From positions 1-18,525 of the forward strand of contig CALDJN010000436.1 of NCBI GenBank assembly GCA_937901695.1: a stretch of 18,525 nt of DNA. Direction: 5' to 3'. Below the pieces are notes generated by a model. The model saw nothing but the letters and a program-made list of their open reading frames with translations. It made no database searches and was not told the origin of the DNA. Position numbers and translations under genes: made by a program. Below, one piece after another: positions 8,264-16,211 of this stretch. This DNA is from an uncultured Anaerocolumna sp. Its GTDB lineage: Bacteria > Bacillota > Clostridia > Lachnospirales > Lachnospiraceae. Each line of letters opens with the position of its first letter. The first letter of the stretch is position 1.

Positions 8264-8514
8264 TTTTCCACAACCTGTTGTTAACAGATTGTTATTTCTG
8301 TGTTAATTGCCATTGGATAACTATTTATTTTAGTATGATTCCAATATTTGGATTATTGATATTTATTTTTCCTTACACATAGTTATCCTTTCACAAAATC
8401 CTTTTATACTATAGGACAAGACCACTTATACACAAATTAACAGCTCCTATTACTACTGCTACTAAATGTTAATATATATATCTTACATAAAAATTTCGAA
8501 GGGAGTTATACACA
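8264..8514. other. oriC: Origin of replication, dnaA-dnaN part (oriC part 2): DnaA boxes, DnaA-trio-like run and AT-rich unwinding region
   Basis: The 277-bp dnaA-dnaN gap holds three one-mismatch DnaA boxes on the plus strand: TTTTCCACA 8264-8272, TTATACACA 8426-8434 and TTATACACA 8506-8514. Twelve bases after the second box come six triplets CTA TTA CTA CTG CTA CTA (8447-8464), which read TAG/TAA/CAG on the other strand. These match the DnaA-trio pattern known from Bacillus subtilis, where DnaA passes from a double-stranded box onto single-stranded DNA. An AT-rich run with TTAATATATATAT follows (8465-8500). The box, trio and AT-run order is as in B. subtilis. The third box lies between the dnaN ribosome site and its start codon. 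Confidence 0.75.
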
Positions 8515-8517
8515 ATT

Positions 8518-9627
8518 ATGAAGATTCTTTGTTCCAAAAGCAATTTATTAAATAGTGTTAATATCGTTTTAAAAGCAGTTCCAACAAGAACTACCATGCC
8601 AATATTAGAATGTATCGTTATTGAAGTTAATAATGATTCTATTAAATTAATAGCCAATGATATGGAATTAGGAATTGAGACTTTAGTAAAAGGAAACATA
8701 GAGGAATCCGGTATTATAGCAATCAATGCTAAAGTTTTTTCTGAAATTGTTCGAAAATTACCAGATAACGATGTTTCTATTGAAACAGATTCTAATAATA
8801 TGGCAACTATTATATGTGAAAAGTCTAAGTTTACAATTTTAGGAAGAAATGCAGATGAATTTCCATTCTTACCTAACGTGGATAAGAAGGATCCAGTTGT
8901 TTTATCTCAATTTAATTTAAAAGAAGTTATAAGGCAAACTGTATTTTCTATCTCCGATAATGAAAGCAATAAAATTATGACCGGTGAATTATTTGAAATC
9001 AATAATGATGAATTTAGAGTAATATCTTTAGATGGTCATAGAATTTCTATAAGAAAAATAATGTTAAATAATCAGTATGAACATATAAAAGTAATTGTTC
9101 CTGGTAAAACTTTAATTGAAGTTAGTAAAATTTTATCCGGAGAGGTTGCAGATGAAGCAAATATTTATTTTACAGATAAACATATTATTTTTGAATTTGA
9201 TGATACCATTGTATTATCCCGTTTAATTGAGGGAGAATATTACAAAATTGATCAAATGCTTTCCAGTGATTACGTAACAAAAGTAAACATTAACAAAAGG
9301 GAGTTATTAAACTGTATTGACAGATCCACTCTTTTAGTAAAAGAAACGGATAAAAAACCAATTATCATTCATATTGATGATAAGAAAATGGAACTAAAAA
9401 TTAATTCTACTATTGGATCCATGGATGAAGAAATTGACATTACAAAAGAGGGTAAAGACATCCTAATAGGATTTAACCCTAAATTTTTAATTGATGCTTT
9501 GAGAGTTATTGATGATGAAGAAGTTGAAATCTATTTTATCAATCCCAAAGCACCATGTTTCATAAAGGATAAAGAAGAGTCTTATATTTATATAATATTA
9601 CCAGTTAATTTTAATGCTGCAGTATAA
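8518..9627 (+). CDS. dnaN: DNA polymerase III subunit beta (sliding clamp)
   Basis: DnaN is the ring-shaped processivity clamp that holds DNA polymerase III and other partners on DNA. The 369-residue protein has the family N-terminus (MKILCSKSNLLNSVNIVLKA), the PTRTTMPILECI segment (22-33), FPFLP (about 115-119), RVISLDGHRIS (about 166-176) and a C-terminus that ends in ILPVNFNAAV, close to the usual hydrophobic LPMR-type end. Three repeated clamp domains of about 120 residues fit the length. ATG 8518 has GGGAG 12 nt upstream, rather far, with a DnaA-like box between. It is probably transcribed both from dnaA and from a promoter in the origin gap, though I cannot pick the latter firmly. Confidence 0.97.
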   Translation: MKILCSKSNLLNSVNIVLKAVPTRTTMPILECIVIEVNNDSIKLIANDMELGIETLVKGNIEESGIIAINAKVFSEIVRKLPDNDVSIETDSNNMATIICEKSKFTILGRNADEFPFLPNVDKKDPVVLSQFNLKEVIRQTVFSISDNESNKIMTGELFEINNDEFRVISLDGHRISIRKIMLNNQYEHIKVIVPGKTLIEVSKILSGEVADEANIYFTDKHIIFEFDDTIVLSRLIEGEYYKIDQMLSSDYVTKVNINKRELLNCIDRSTLLVKETDKKPIIIHIDDKKMELKINSTIGSMDEEIDITKEGKDILIGFNPKFLIDALRVIDDEEVEIYFINPKAPCFIKDKEESYIYIILPVNFNAAV

Positions 9628-9672
9628 AAAAATAAGTTTGATAAAATTGAAAAACTTGGTTTTTTAACTTGC

Positions 9673-9697
9673 AAATTTGTGACTGAGTCACAAATTT
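9673..9697. repeat. Perfect 12-bp inverted repeat between dnaN and yaaA
   Basis: AAATTTGTGACT (9673-9684) and AGTCACAAATTT (9686-9697) are exact reverse complements around a single central G. As RNA this gives an 11-bp stem with a 3-nt loop; as DNA it is a near-perfect dyad suited to a dimeric regulator. No U-run follows, so it is not a standard terminator. A weak A/T stem with a T-run (9650-9664) precedes it. It sits 30-100 bp before yaaA and could tune expression of yaaA-recF-gyrB relative to dnaN. No function is proven. Confidence 0.7.
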
Positions 9698-9735
9698 CTG
9701 ATGGGCAAAAAACGTGAGCAAGTATAAGGAGAAAT

Positions 9736-9945
9736 ATGGAGATTATAAAATTAAGGGAAGAATATATAAAATTAGGACAGGCGTTAAAGGCTGCTGGTCT
9801 GGTAGAATCTGGTGTAGATGCGAAATTTGTAATTCAAGATGGAATGGTAAAGGTAAATGGAAGTACAGAATTACAAAGAGGTAAAAAATTATATTCAGGT
9901 GATACAGTAGAGTATAATAATCAAACAATAAAAGTTGAAAAATAA
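9736..9945 (+). CDS. yaaA: S4-domain RNA-binding protein YaaA (RlbA type)
   Basis: This is the small S4-like RNA-binding protein found between dnaN and recF in most Firmicutes; in Bacillus subtilis it is linked to ribosome assembly. The 69 residues are almost entirely one S4 fold: IKLGQALKAAGLVESGVDAK (11-30), then VIQDGMVKVNGSTELQRGKKLYSGDTVEY (32-60). ATG 9736 follows AAGGAG after 4 nt, a short but acceptable spacing. It ends 20 bp before recF and is probably co-transcribed with it. Confidence 0.92.
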   Translation: MEIIKLREEYIKLGQALKAAGLVESGVDAKFVIQDGMVKVNGSTELQRGKKLYSGDTVEYNNQTIKVEK

Positions 9946-9965
9946 AATAGATAGTTGGTGCATTT

Positions 9966-11081
9966 ATGTTTATAAAATCTCTTGAACTGCAAGATTATAG
10001 AAACTACAATAATCTTTCTATGGAATTTCATAATGGTATTAATATTTTGTACGGAGATAATGCACAAGGAAAGACTAATATTTTGGAAGCTATCTATATA
10101 TCTGGAACAACAAAGTCTCATAGAGGAAGCAAAGATAAAGAAATTATAAAACTAGGCAAAGACCAGGCTCATATCAGAACTTTCGTTGAGCGGGATAAGG
10201 TTCAACATAAAATAGATATGCATTTGAAAAAGAATAAGCCCAAAGGTGTAGCAATAGATGGAATACCAATTAAAAAATCCAGTGAATTATTTGGTATTCT
10301 TAATTTAATATTTTTTTCTCCAGAAGATTTATCCATAATTAAGAATGGTCCCTCGGAAAGAAGAAGATTTATTGATTTAGAATTATGTCAGTTAGATAAA
10401 GTATATCTCTATAATTTATCTAATTATAACAAAGTGATTACTCAGAGAAACAATTTATTAAAACAAATTAGTTTTAATAGGAATTTAATGGATACACTTA
10501 GTATATGGGATATCCAGCTTGTAAAGTATGGAACTGAAATAATTAAACGTAGGAATCTTTTTATTAGGCAGCTAAATGAAATTGTATATGACATACATAG
10601 TAAATTATCTGGCGGCAAAGAAGAATTATTTATAAAGTATGAACCTAATGCAAGTGTAGAAGAGTATAGTAAAAAGTTAAATAATTCAATTGATAGAGAT
10701 GTGGCTCAAAAGATTACGAGTATTGGACCTCATCGAGATGATATATGTTTCTTAATTGGTTCCATTGACATTCGAAAATTTGGTTCACAAGGTCAACAAA
10801 GAACTTCAGCTTTATCTTTAAAACTTGCTGAACTTGAATTGGTTAAGAATATGACTCATGATAACCCTGTTTTATTATTAGACGATGTGTTGTCAGAATT
10901 AGACAGAAAACGACAAAATTATTTACTAAATAGTATTCATGATATTCAAACCATTATTACTTGTACCGGTTTAGAAGAATTCATTACAAATAGATTAAAT
11001 TGTGATAATATTTATAAAGTGGTAAATGGAACAGTAACAAATGAGAATACTTTTAATTTGGATAATTCTGAAGGAATTTAA
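9966..11081 (+). CDS. recF: DNA replication and repair protein RecF
   Basis: RecF is an SMC-like ATPase that helps RecO and RecR load RecA at gapped DNA and supports restart of stalled forks. The 371 residues include FIKSLELQDYRNY (2-14), Walker A GDNAQGKT (30-37), the ABC-type signature in FGSQGQQRTSALSLKLAELE (about 272-291), and Walker B PVLLLDDVLSELD (about 304-316). The length is normal. ATG 9966 has only a weak ribosome site (GGTG), so translation may depend on coupling to yaaA. gyrB follows after 39 bp without the small remB/yaaB gene that lies there in some Firmicutes. Confidence 0.97.
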   Translation: MFIKSLELQDYRNYNNLSMEFHNGINILYGDNAQGKTNILEAIYISGTTKSHRGSKDKEIIKLGKDQAHIRTFVERDKVQHKIDMHLKKNKPKGVAIDGIPIKKSSELFGILNLIFFSPEDLSIIKNGPSERRRFIDLELCQLDKVYLYNLSNYNKVITQRNNLLKQISFNRNLMDTLSIWDIQLVKYGTEIIKRRNLFIRQLNEIVYDIHSKLSGGKEELFIKYEPNASVEEYSKKLNNSIDRDVAQKITSIGPHRDDICFLIGSIDIRKFGSQGQQRTSALSLKLAELELVKNMTHDNPVLLLDDVLSELDRKRQNYLLNSIHDIQTIITCTGLEEFITNRLNCDNIYKVVNGTVTNENTFNLDNSEGI

Positions 11082-11120
11082 TCCTAAAAAATTTATCCAT
11101 AGAAAATCAGGAGGCAATAT

Positions 11121-13031
11121 ATGAATGCAGAATACGGTGCAGATCAAATCCAGATACTAGAAGGTTTGGAAGCTGTAAGAAAAAGGCCAGGTATGTACAT
11201 CGGTAGTACTTCAGCAAAAGGTTTACATCACTTGGTCTATGAAATTGTTGATAATGCAGTAGATGAAGCTTTGGCTGGATTTTGTGATATAATAACAGTA
11301 ACCATTAATAAAGATAATTCCATAACAGTTACCGATAACGGTCGTGGTATTCCGGTTGGAATTAACCATAAATCAGGTAAACCTGCTGTAGAAGTTGTCT
11401 TTACTATTTTGCATGCCGGCGGAAAGTTTGGCGGTGGAGGATATAAAGTTTCCGGTGGTTTACATGGTGTTGGTGCATCTGTTGTTAATGCACTTTCAGA
11501 ATGGTTGGAAGTATATGTATATTTAGATGGTAAAATTCATAAGCAAAGATATGAGCGGGGAAAGGTAACAGGTCCTCTTGAAGTGATTGGTGAAACAGAT
11601 ATTACCGGAACGAAGGTAGTATTCTTACCGGATAAAGAAATATTTGAAGAAACTATTTTTGATTTTGATGTATTGAAACAAAGATTAAGAGAAATGGCTT
11701 TCTTAACAAAAAATTTAAAAATTGTCTTAGAAGATGACAGAGAAGAACCTGCTGTAATAAAAGAATTTCATTATGCCGGTGGAATTAAGGAATATGTGGA
11801 TTATTTAAACAGACATAAAGATCCTTTATATCCTGAAATTATATACTGCGAAGGTAAAAAAGATGATGTGTATGTTGAAGTTGCCATGCAGCACAATAAT
11901 TCTTATACAGAAGGATGCTATAGTTTTGTAAATAATATTACAACACCGGAAGGTGGTACTCACCTTGCCGGCTTTAAGAATGCCTTAACAAAAACTTTTA
12001 ATGATTATGCCAGGGCACAAAAATACTTAAAAGATAATGAGCAAAACTTAGTAGGTGAAGATATTCGTGAAGGATTAACTGCCATTATCAGTATTAAGAT
12101 AGCAGATCCACAATTTGAAGGACAAACAAAACAAAAATTAGGAAATAGTGAAGCACGTGGAGCAGTTGATAGTGTTGTAAGTGAACAATTAACTTACTTT
12201 TTAGAGCAAAATCCAAGCGTTGCCAAAATGATTTGTGAAAAATCTATTTTAGCACAAAGAGCTAGAGATGCAGCAAGAAAAGCCAGAGATTTAACAAGAA
12301 GAAAAACTGCCTTGGAAGGACTTAGTCTTCCGGGAAAGCTTGCAGACTGCTCAGACAAGGATCCTAAAAATTGTGAAATATATCTTGTTGAGGGAGATTC
12401 TGCGGGTGGTTCTGCAAAGACTGCACGTTCAAGGGCAACTCAGGCAATTTTACCATTAAGAGGTAAAATATTAAATGTTGAAAAATCAAGACTTGATAAA
12501 ATCTTAATAAACAATGAAATTAAAGCTATGATAACTGCATTTGGTACAGGAATATCCGATGATTTTGATATTTCAAAATTAAGATATCATAAAATAATTA
12601 TTATGACAGATGCCGATGTAGATGGTGCACATATTAGTACATTACTGCTTACATTTTTATATCGTTTTATGCCAGAATTAATAAAACAAGGACATGTTTA
12701 CCTGGCCCAGCCGCCTTTGTATAAAGTTGAAAAAAATAAGATGCTGAAATATGTATACAGCGATGAAGAGTTAGACCGTATATTAACAGAATGGGGCAGA
12801 GACGGTAATAATAAAATTCAACGTTATAAAGGTCTTGGAGAAATGGATGCGGAACAGCTTTGGGAAACAACTATGGATCCTGAAAGACGAGTTCTTCTTC
12901 GTGTTACTATTGATGAAGAAGAATCCTCAGAAATTGATTTAACCTTTACAACATTAATGGGTGATAAAGTTGAGCCAAGACGTGAGTTTATTGAGTTAAA
13001 TGCTAAGTATGTTAAAAATTTAGATATTTAA
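11121..13031 (+). CDS. gyrB: DNA gyrase subunit B
   Basis: GyrB supplies the ATPase and the metal-binding TOPRIM half of DNA gyrase, which introduces negative supercoils as an A2B2 enzyme. The 636-residue protein has a GHKL ATPase domain with E41 and N45 in EIVDNAVDEA, DNGRGIP (72-78) and GGLHGVGAS (112-120). The transducer domain is about 225-395. The TOPRIM domain has EGDSAGGSA (424-432) and the acidic metal site D497-A-D499-V-D501. The C-terminus has QRYKGLGEM (567-575). The length is that of a Gram-positive GyrB without the enterobacterial insertion. AGGAGG lies 6 nt before ATG 11121. It is probably in the dnaN-yaaA-recF-gyrB unit. Confidence 0.98.
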   Translation: MNAEYGADQIQILEGLEAVRKRPGMYIGSTSAKGLHHLVYEIVDNAVDEALAGFCDIITVTINKDNSITVTDNGRGIPVGINHKSGKPAVEVVFTILHAGGKFGGGGYKVSGGLHGVGASVVNALSEWLEVYVYLDGKIHKQRYERGKVTGPLEVIGETDITGTKVVFLPDKEIFEETIFDFDVLKQRLREMAFLTKNLKIVLEDDREEPAVIKEFHYAGGIKEYVDYLNRHKDPLYPEIIYCEGKKDDVYVEVAMQHNNSYTEGCYSFVNNITTPEGGTHLAGFKNALTKTFNDYARAQKYLKDNEQNLVGEDIREGLTAIISIKIADPQFEGQTKQKLGNSEARGAVDSVVSEQLTYFLEQNPSVAKMICEKSILAQRARDAARKARDLTRRKTALEGLSLPGKLADCSDKDPKNCEIYLVEGDSAGGSAKTARSRATQAILPLRGKILNVEKSRLDKILINNEIKAMITAFGTGISDDFDISKLRYHKIIIMTDADVDGAHISTLLLTFLYRFMPELIKQGHVYLAQPPLYKVEKNKMLKYVYSDEELDRILTEWGRDGNNKIQRYKGLGEMDAEQLWETTMDPERRVLLRVTIDEEESSEIDLTFTTLMGDKVEPRREFIELNAKYVKNLDI

Positions 13032-13052
13032 TCACAATATAATCTTAGTTTG

Positions 13053-13082
13053 TTGATAGAAGTAAGAATTTTAAGATAAAAT
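13053..13082 (+). promoter_or_regulatory. gyrA: Candidate promoter for gyrA
   Basis: TTGATA (13053-13058) and TAAAAT (13077-13082) are separated by 18 bp in the 197-bp gyrB-gyrA gap. Each differs from consensus at one base. gyrB and gyrA usually lie close together, so a gap this large makes a separate gyrA promoter plausible. The leader would contain the hairpin at 13157-13181. Confidence 0.45.
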
Positions 13083-13156
13083 GTGAATAAAATTAACGTA
13101 TAAACCATGATATATGTAAAATGCAGTAAAAAGTCTAAAAATTTCAAAAAAAATCT

Positions 13157-13181
13157 CCATCTTCGCCGAAGGCGAAGATGG
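13157..13181. terminator. Strong GC-rich hairpin in the gyrB-gyrA gap
   Basis: CCATCTTCGCC (13157-13167) and GGCGAAGATGG (13171-13181) form a perfect 11-bp stem with a GAA loop. It stands out in very AT-rich surroundings. On the plus strand only TTTAAAAC follows. On the minus strand the stem is followed within three bases by eight T residues (complement of 13146-13153), the look of an intrinsic terminator, although no minus-strand gene is seen here. On the plus strand it may be a weak gyrB terminator, an attenuator or an mRNA-stabilising stem 47 bp before gyrA. Confidence 0.6.
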
Positions 13182-13228
13182 TTTAAAACACAAACTTGTT
13201 TGACGATTGGATAGATGGAGGAAAATAA

Positions 13229-15880
13229 ATGGACGAGAAAATCTTTGACAAAGTTCATGAGGTTGATCTAAAAAAAACTATGGAAACATCATATATTGAT
13301 TATGCCATGTCAGTTATAGCAGCCCGTGCGCTTCCCGACGTAAGAGATGGTCTGAAACCGGTACAAAGAAGAATATTATATGCAATGATAGAATTAAACA
13401 ATGGTCCTGACAAACCACACCGTAAGTGTGCACGTATTGTCGGTGATACAATGGGTAAATATCATCCTCATGGTGATAGTTCTATTTACGAAGCATTGGT
13501 AAAATTAGCACAGGATTTCTCAACAAGATATCCATTGATAGATGGTCATGGTAATTTTGGATCTGTTGATGGAGACGGAGCTGCGGCTATGCGTTATACA
13601 GAAGCCCGCTTAAGTAAAATATCTATGGAGATGTTATCTGATATTAACAAGGATACCGTAGATTTTACTCCTAACTTTGATGAAACAGAAAAAGAACCTA
13701 AAGTACTTCCATCCAGATATCCCAATCTTTTAGTTAATGGTACTTCCGGTATAGCAGTAGGTATGGCAACTAATATTCCTCCCCATAACTTGAGAGAAAT
13801 TAGTAATGCTGTCTTAAAAATGATTGATAATCGAATTGAAGAAGACAGAGAAACCTCCATAGAAGAACTATTAGAGATTGTAAAAGGACCGGATTTTCCA
13901 ACCGGTGCTACGATTTTAGGAACCAGGGGAATCGAAGAAGCATATCGAACCGGACGTGGAAAGATTAAAGTACGTGCAGTTACAGATATTGAATCTATGC
14001 CAAATGGTAAGAATCGTATTATTGTAACAGAACTACCATACATGGTAAATAAAGCAAGATTAATTGAAAAAATTGCTGAACTTATAAAAGATAAAAAAAT
14101 AGATGGAATTACGGAATTACGAGATGAATCTGACCGTACCGGTATGAGAATTTGTATTGAACTTCGCCGTGATGTAAATGCAAATGTAATATTAAATCAA
14201 TTGTACAAACATACTCAAATGCAGGATACTTTTGGCGTAATTATGCTGGCTTTAGTCAATAATGAACCAAGGGTTTTAAATATCCATGAGATGTTAAAAT
14301 ATTATATACTACATCAGGAAGAAGTTGTAACCAGAAGAACTCAGTATGATTTAAATAAAGCGGAAGAAAGAGCTCATATATTACAAGGTTTATTAATTGC
14401 CTTAGATAATATTGATGAAGTTATTGATATTATAAGATCTTCCCAAAATGGTAATATTGCAAAGTCCAGATTAATTGAAAGGTTTACCTTATCTGACCCT
14501 CAAGCTCAGGCAATTATTGATATGAGACTTCGTGCATTAACAGGTTTGGAAAGAGAAAAGCTAGAAAATGAATTTGCAGAGTTGAATACAAAAATTGCAG
14601 AATATAAAGCTATCTTAGCTGATGTTAAGAAGTTACTTGGAGTAATCAAGGATGAACTTATTGTTATCAGGGATAAATACGGTGATGATAGAAGAACATC
14701 TATTGGATATGATGAGTATGACATATCCATGGAAGATTTAATTCCAAATGAAAATACAGTTATTGCTATGACACGATTAGGTTACATAAAGAGAATGACT
14801 GTAGATAATTTTAAGAGTCAACATCGTGGTGGTAAAGGAATTAAGGGAATGCATACTATTGATGAAGATTTTATTGAAGATTTATTAATGACTTCAACCC
14901 ATCACTATATCATGTTCTTTACTAATAAAGGCCGTGTATATCGGCTAAAAGCTTACGAAATTCCTGAATCCAGCAGAACTGCCAGAGGAACAGCAATCAT
15001 TAACCTCCTTCAGTTAACACCGGACGAAAGAATTACTGCGATTATACCACTGAAAGAATATCAAGAAAATAAATTCTTATTTATGGCTACCAGAAAAGGT
15101 ATTGTGAAAAAAACACCGATTACGGATTATAAAAATATTCGTAAGTCAGGATTACAAGCAATAAATTTAAGAGAAGACGATGAATTAATTGAAGTAAAAA
15201 CAACAAATAATCAAAAAGATATTATTTTAGTTACAAAACATGGACAATGTATCCGTTTTTATGAAAGGGATGTAAGAGCAACCGGCCGTACCTCCATGGG
15301 TGTAATTGGTATGAACTTGGAAGATAATGATGAAATCATTGGTATGCAAATTAGTACACAAGGAAAATACCTGCTTTTTGTATCGGAATATGGTATGGGC
15401 AAGCGTACCTTAGTGGAAGAATTCACCGTACAAAGAAGAGGTGGAAAAGGTGTCAAATGCTATAAGATTACAGAAAAAACAGGTTATGTTGTAGGTGTAA
15501 AAGCAGTAGATGATGATAATGAAATTATGATTATTACAACGGAAGGTATTATAATCCGTTTAATGGTGAATGATATTTCAAGCTTAGGAAGAATTACTTC
15601 CGGTGTTAAATTAATTAATATGGAAAATGATATTAAAGTAGCAAGTATTGCTAAGGTAAAAGAAAGCAACGAAAAATCAGATGAAGAAGTTATAAAGCAA
15701 TTGGAACAAGAGCTAGAGGATTCTGAGGTAGAAGGTGAAAATATACCGGAAGAAGATTATGATTTTGATGAGATTAATGATGAAATAAATGATGAAGAAA
15801 ATGAAGAAGAAAATGAAGAAATAGGTGAAGAAGTAAATAAAGAAACAGACGATGAAGTAAATAAAGAAACAGACGAATAA
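13229..15880 (+). CDS. gyrA: DNA gyrase subunit A with acidic repeat tail
   Basis: GyrA carries the DNA breakage-reunion domain and the DNA-wrapping C-terminal domain of gyrase. The protein has 883 residues. The active tyrosine is Y123 in AAMRYTEAR. In HPHGDSSIYEALVKLAQ the two positions that mark quinolone resistance elsewhere are S84 and E88, the usual sensitive-type residues in Gram-positives. The C-terminal domain (about 500-815) has QHRGGKG (531-537) and the GyrA box QRRGGKG (735-741). From about 817 to the end is a Glu/Asp/Asn-rich tail ending in two copies of EVNKETD(D/E) encoded by a 24-bp tandem repeat. The same pattern continues beyond the stop. GGAGG lies 7 nt before ATG 13229. In E. 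coli the acidic GyrA tail is known to control wrapping and supercoiling; a similar role here is inference. Confidence 0.98.
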   Translation: MDEKIFDKVHEVDLKKTMETSYIDYAMSVIAARALPDVRDGLKPVQRRILYAMIELNNGPDKPHRKCARIVGDTMGKYHPHGDSSIYEALVKLAQDFSTRYPLIDGHGNFGSVDGDGAAAMRYTEARLSKISMEMLSDINKDTVDFTPNFDETEKEPKVLPSRYPNLLVNGTSGIAVGMATNIPPHNLREISNAVLKMIDNRIEEDRETSIEELLEIVKGPDFPTGATILGTRGIEEAYRTGRGKIKVRAVTDIESMPNGKNRIIVTELPYMVNKARLIEKIAELIKDKKIDGITELRDESDRTGMRICIELRRDVNANVILNQLYKHTQMQDTFGVIMLALVNNEPRVLNIHEMLKYYILHQEEVVTRRTQYDLNKAEERAHILQGLLIALDNIDEVIDIIRSSQNGNIAKSRLIERFTLSDPQAQAIIDMRLRALTGLEREKLENEFAELNTKIAEYKAILADVKKLLGVIKDELIVIRDKYGDDRRTSIGYDEYDISMEDLIPNENTVIAMTRLGYIKRMTVDNFKSQHRGGKGIKGMHTIDEDFIEDLLMTSTHHYIMFFTNKGRVYRLKAYEIPESSRTARGTAIINLLQLTPDERITAIIPLKEYQENKFLFMATRKGIVKKTPITDYKNIRKSGLQAINLREDDELIEVKTTNNQKDIILVTKHGQCIRFYERDVRATGRTSMGVIGMNLEDNDEIIGMQISTQGKYLLFVSEYGMGKRTLVEEFTVQRRGGKGVKCYKITEKTGYVVGVKAVDDDNEIMIITTEGIIIRLMVNDISSLGRITSGVKLINMENDIKVASIAKVKESNEKSDEEVIKQLEQELEDSEVEGENIPEEDYDFDEINDEINDEENEEENEEIGEEVNKETDDEVNKETDE
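15830..15877 (+). repeat. 24-bp tandem repeat at the gyrA 3' end
   Basis: Two adjacent copies (15830-15853 and 15854-15877) differ only in the last base. Each codes for EVNKETD plus D or E (residues 868-883). The stop codon follows at once. Tandem units that are multiples of three can change copy number by slippage without a frameshift, so tail length may vary among strains. Confidence 0.9.
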
Positions 15881-16068
15881 GTAAATGAAGAGGTAAATGG
15901 GAAACAAACGAAGAAACAAAAAAAAATAAGTAAATGGGAAACAAATGAAGAAGCAAAAAAATAAGTAAATGAAGAAGTAAATGAAGAAACAAACAATGAA
16001 ATGAATGAAAAAGCAATTGAGAAAACAAAAAAATAACAAACGAAGATGAAGAATCTGGTGAGAATTAA
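15881..16068 (+). pseudogene. Decayed continuation of the gyrA acidic tail
   Basis: Past the gyrA stop (TAA 15878-15880) the same frame still reads tail-like peptide: VNEEVN directly after the stop, then, after further in-frame TAA codons at 15962-15964 and ending at 16034-16036, VNEEVNEETNNEMNE (15965-16009). Local shifts of frame recover more of the pattern: ETNEETK from 15901, and NEDEESGEN followed by TAA at 16066-16068, which looks like an original C-terminus. The A-runs at the apparent shift sites suit slippage. I read this as about 60 former tail codons now broken by point stops and small indels. It could instead be low-complexity DNA that never was translated. Confidence 0.55.
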
Positions 16069-16093
16069 AAAGCAAAGGATAGGTTCTTTCTTG

Positions 16094-16200
16094 TGAGCTA
16101 AGGTAACAAGGTCTGCTTATAACAGGTCATGTTACCAACTCATAGGATAATAACATTTATCCTAGTTGGCATTAGTATAATATAATAAACATTTTGCCAA
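16094..16200 (+). other. Chain of three overlapping, mutually exclusive hairpins after gyrA
   Basis: Hairpin A pairs GGTAACA (16102-16108) with TGTTACC (16130-16136), plus an outer TGAG/CTCA (16094-16097 / 16139-16142). Hairpin B pairs CCAACT (16135-16140) and AGGATAA (16144-16150) with TTATCCT (16157-16163) and AGTTGG (16164-16169), 13 bp with a 3-nt bulge. Hairpin C pairs TTGGCA (16166-16171) with TGCCAA (16195-16200). A and B share bases, as do B and C, so either B or A plus C can form. The arms are exact. I do not recognise any known riboswitch or T-box. Confidence 0.55.
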
Positions 16201-16211
16201 TCTGAATTCTT

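Noticed and set aside
15830..16010. CRISPR-like repeat array
   Set aside because: The repeats are short, coding, adjacent without unique spacers, and have no cas genes nearby.
15713..16075. Three overlapping Phe/Ser/Leu-rich minus-strand frames
   Set aside because: They are the antisense of the GAA/GTA/AAT-rich gyrA tail and its decayed continuation; low complexity alone keeps them open.
16094..16200. T-box or known riboswitch
   Set aside because: There is no T-box AGGGTGG-type antiterminator motif and no aminoacyl-tRNA or amino-acid gene downstream; no known aptamer core is recognised.
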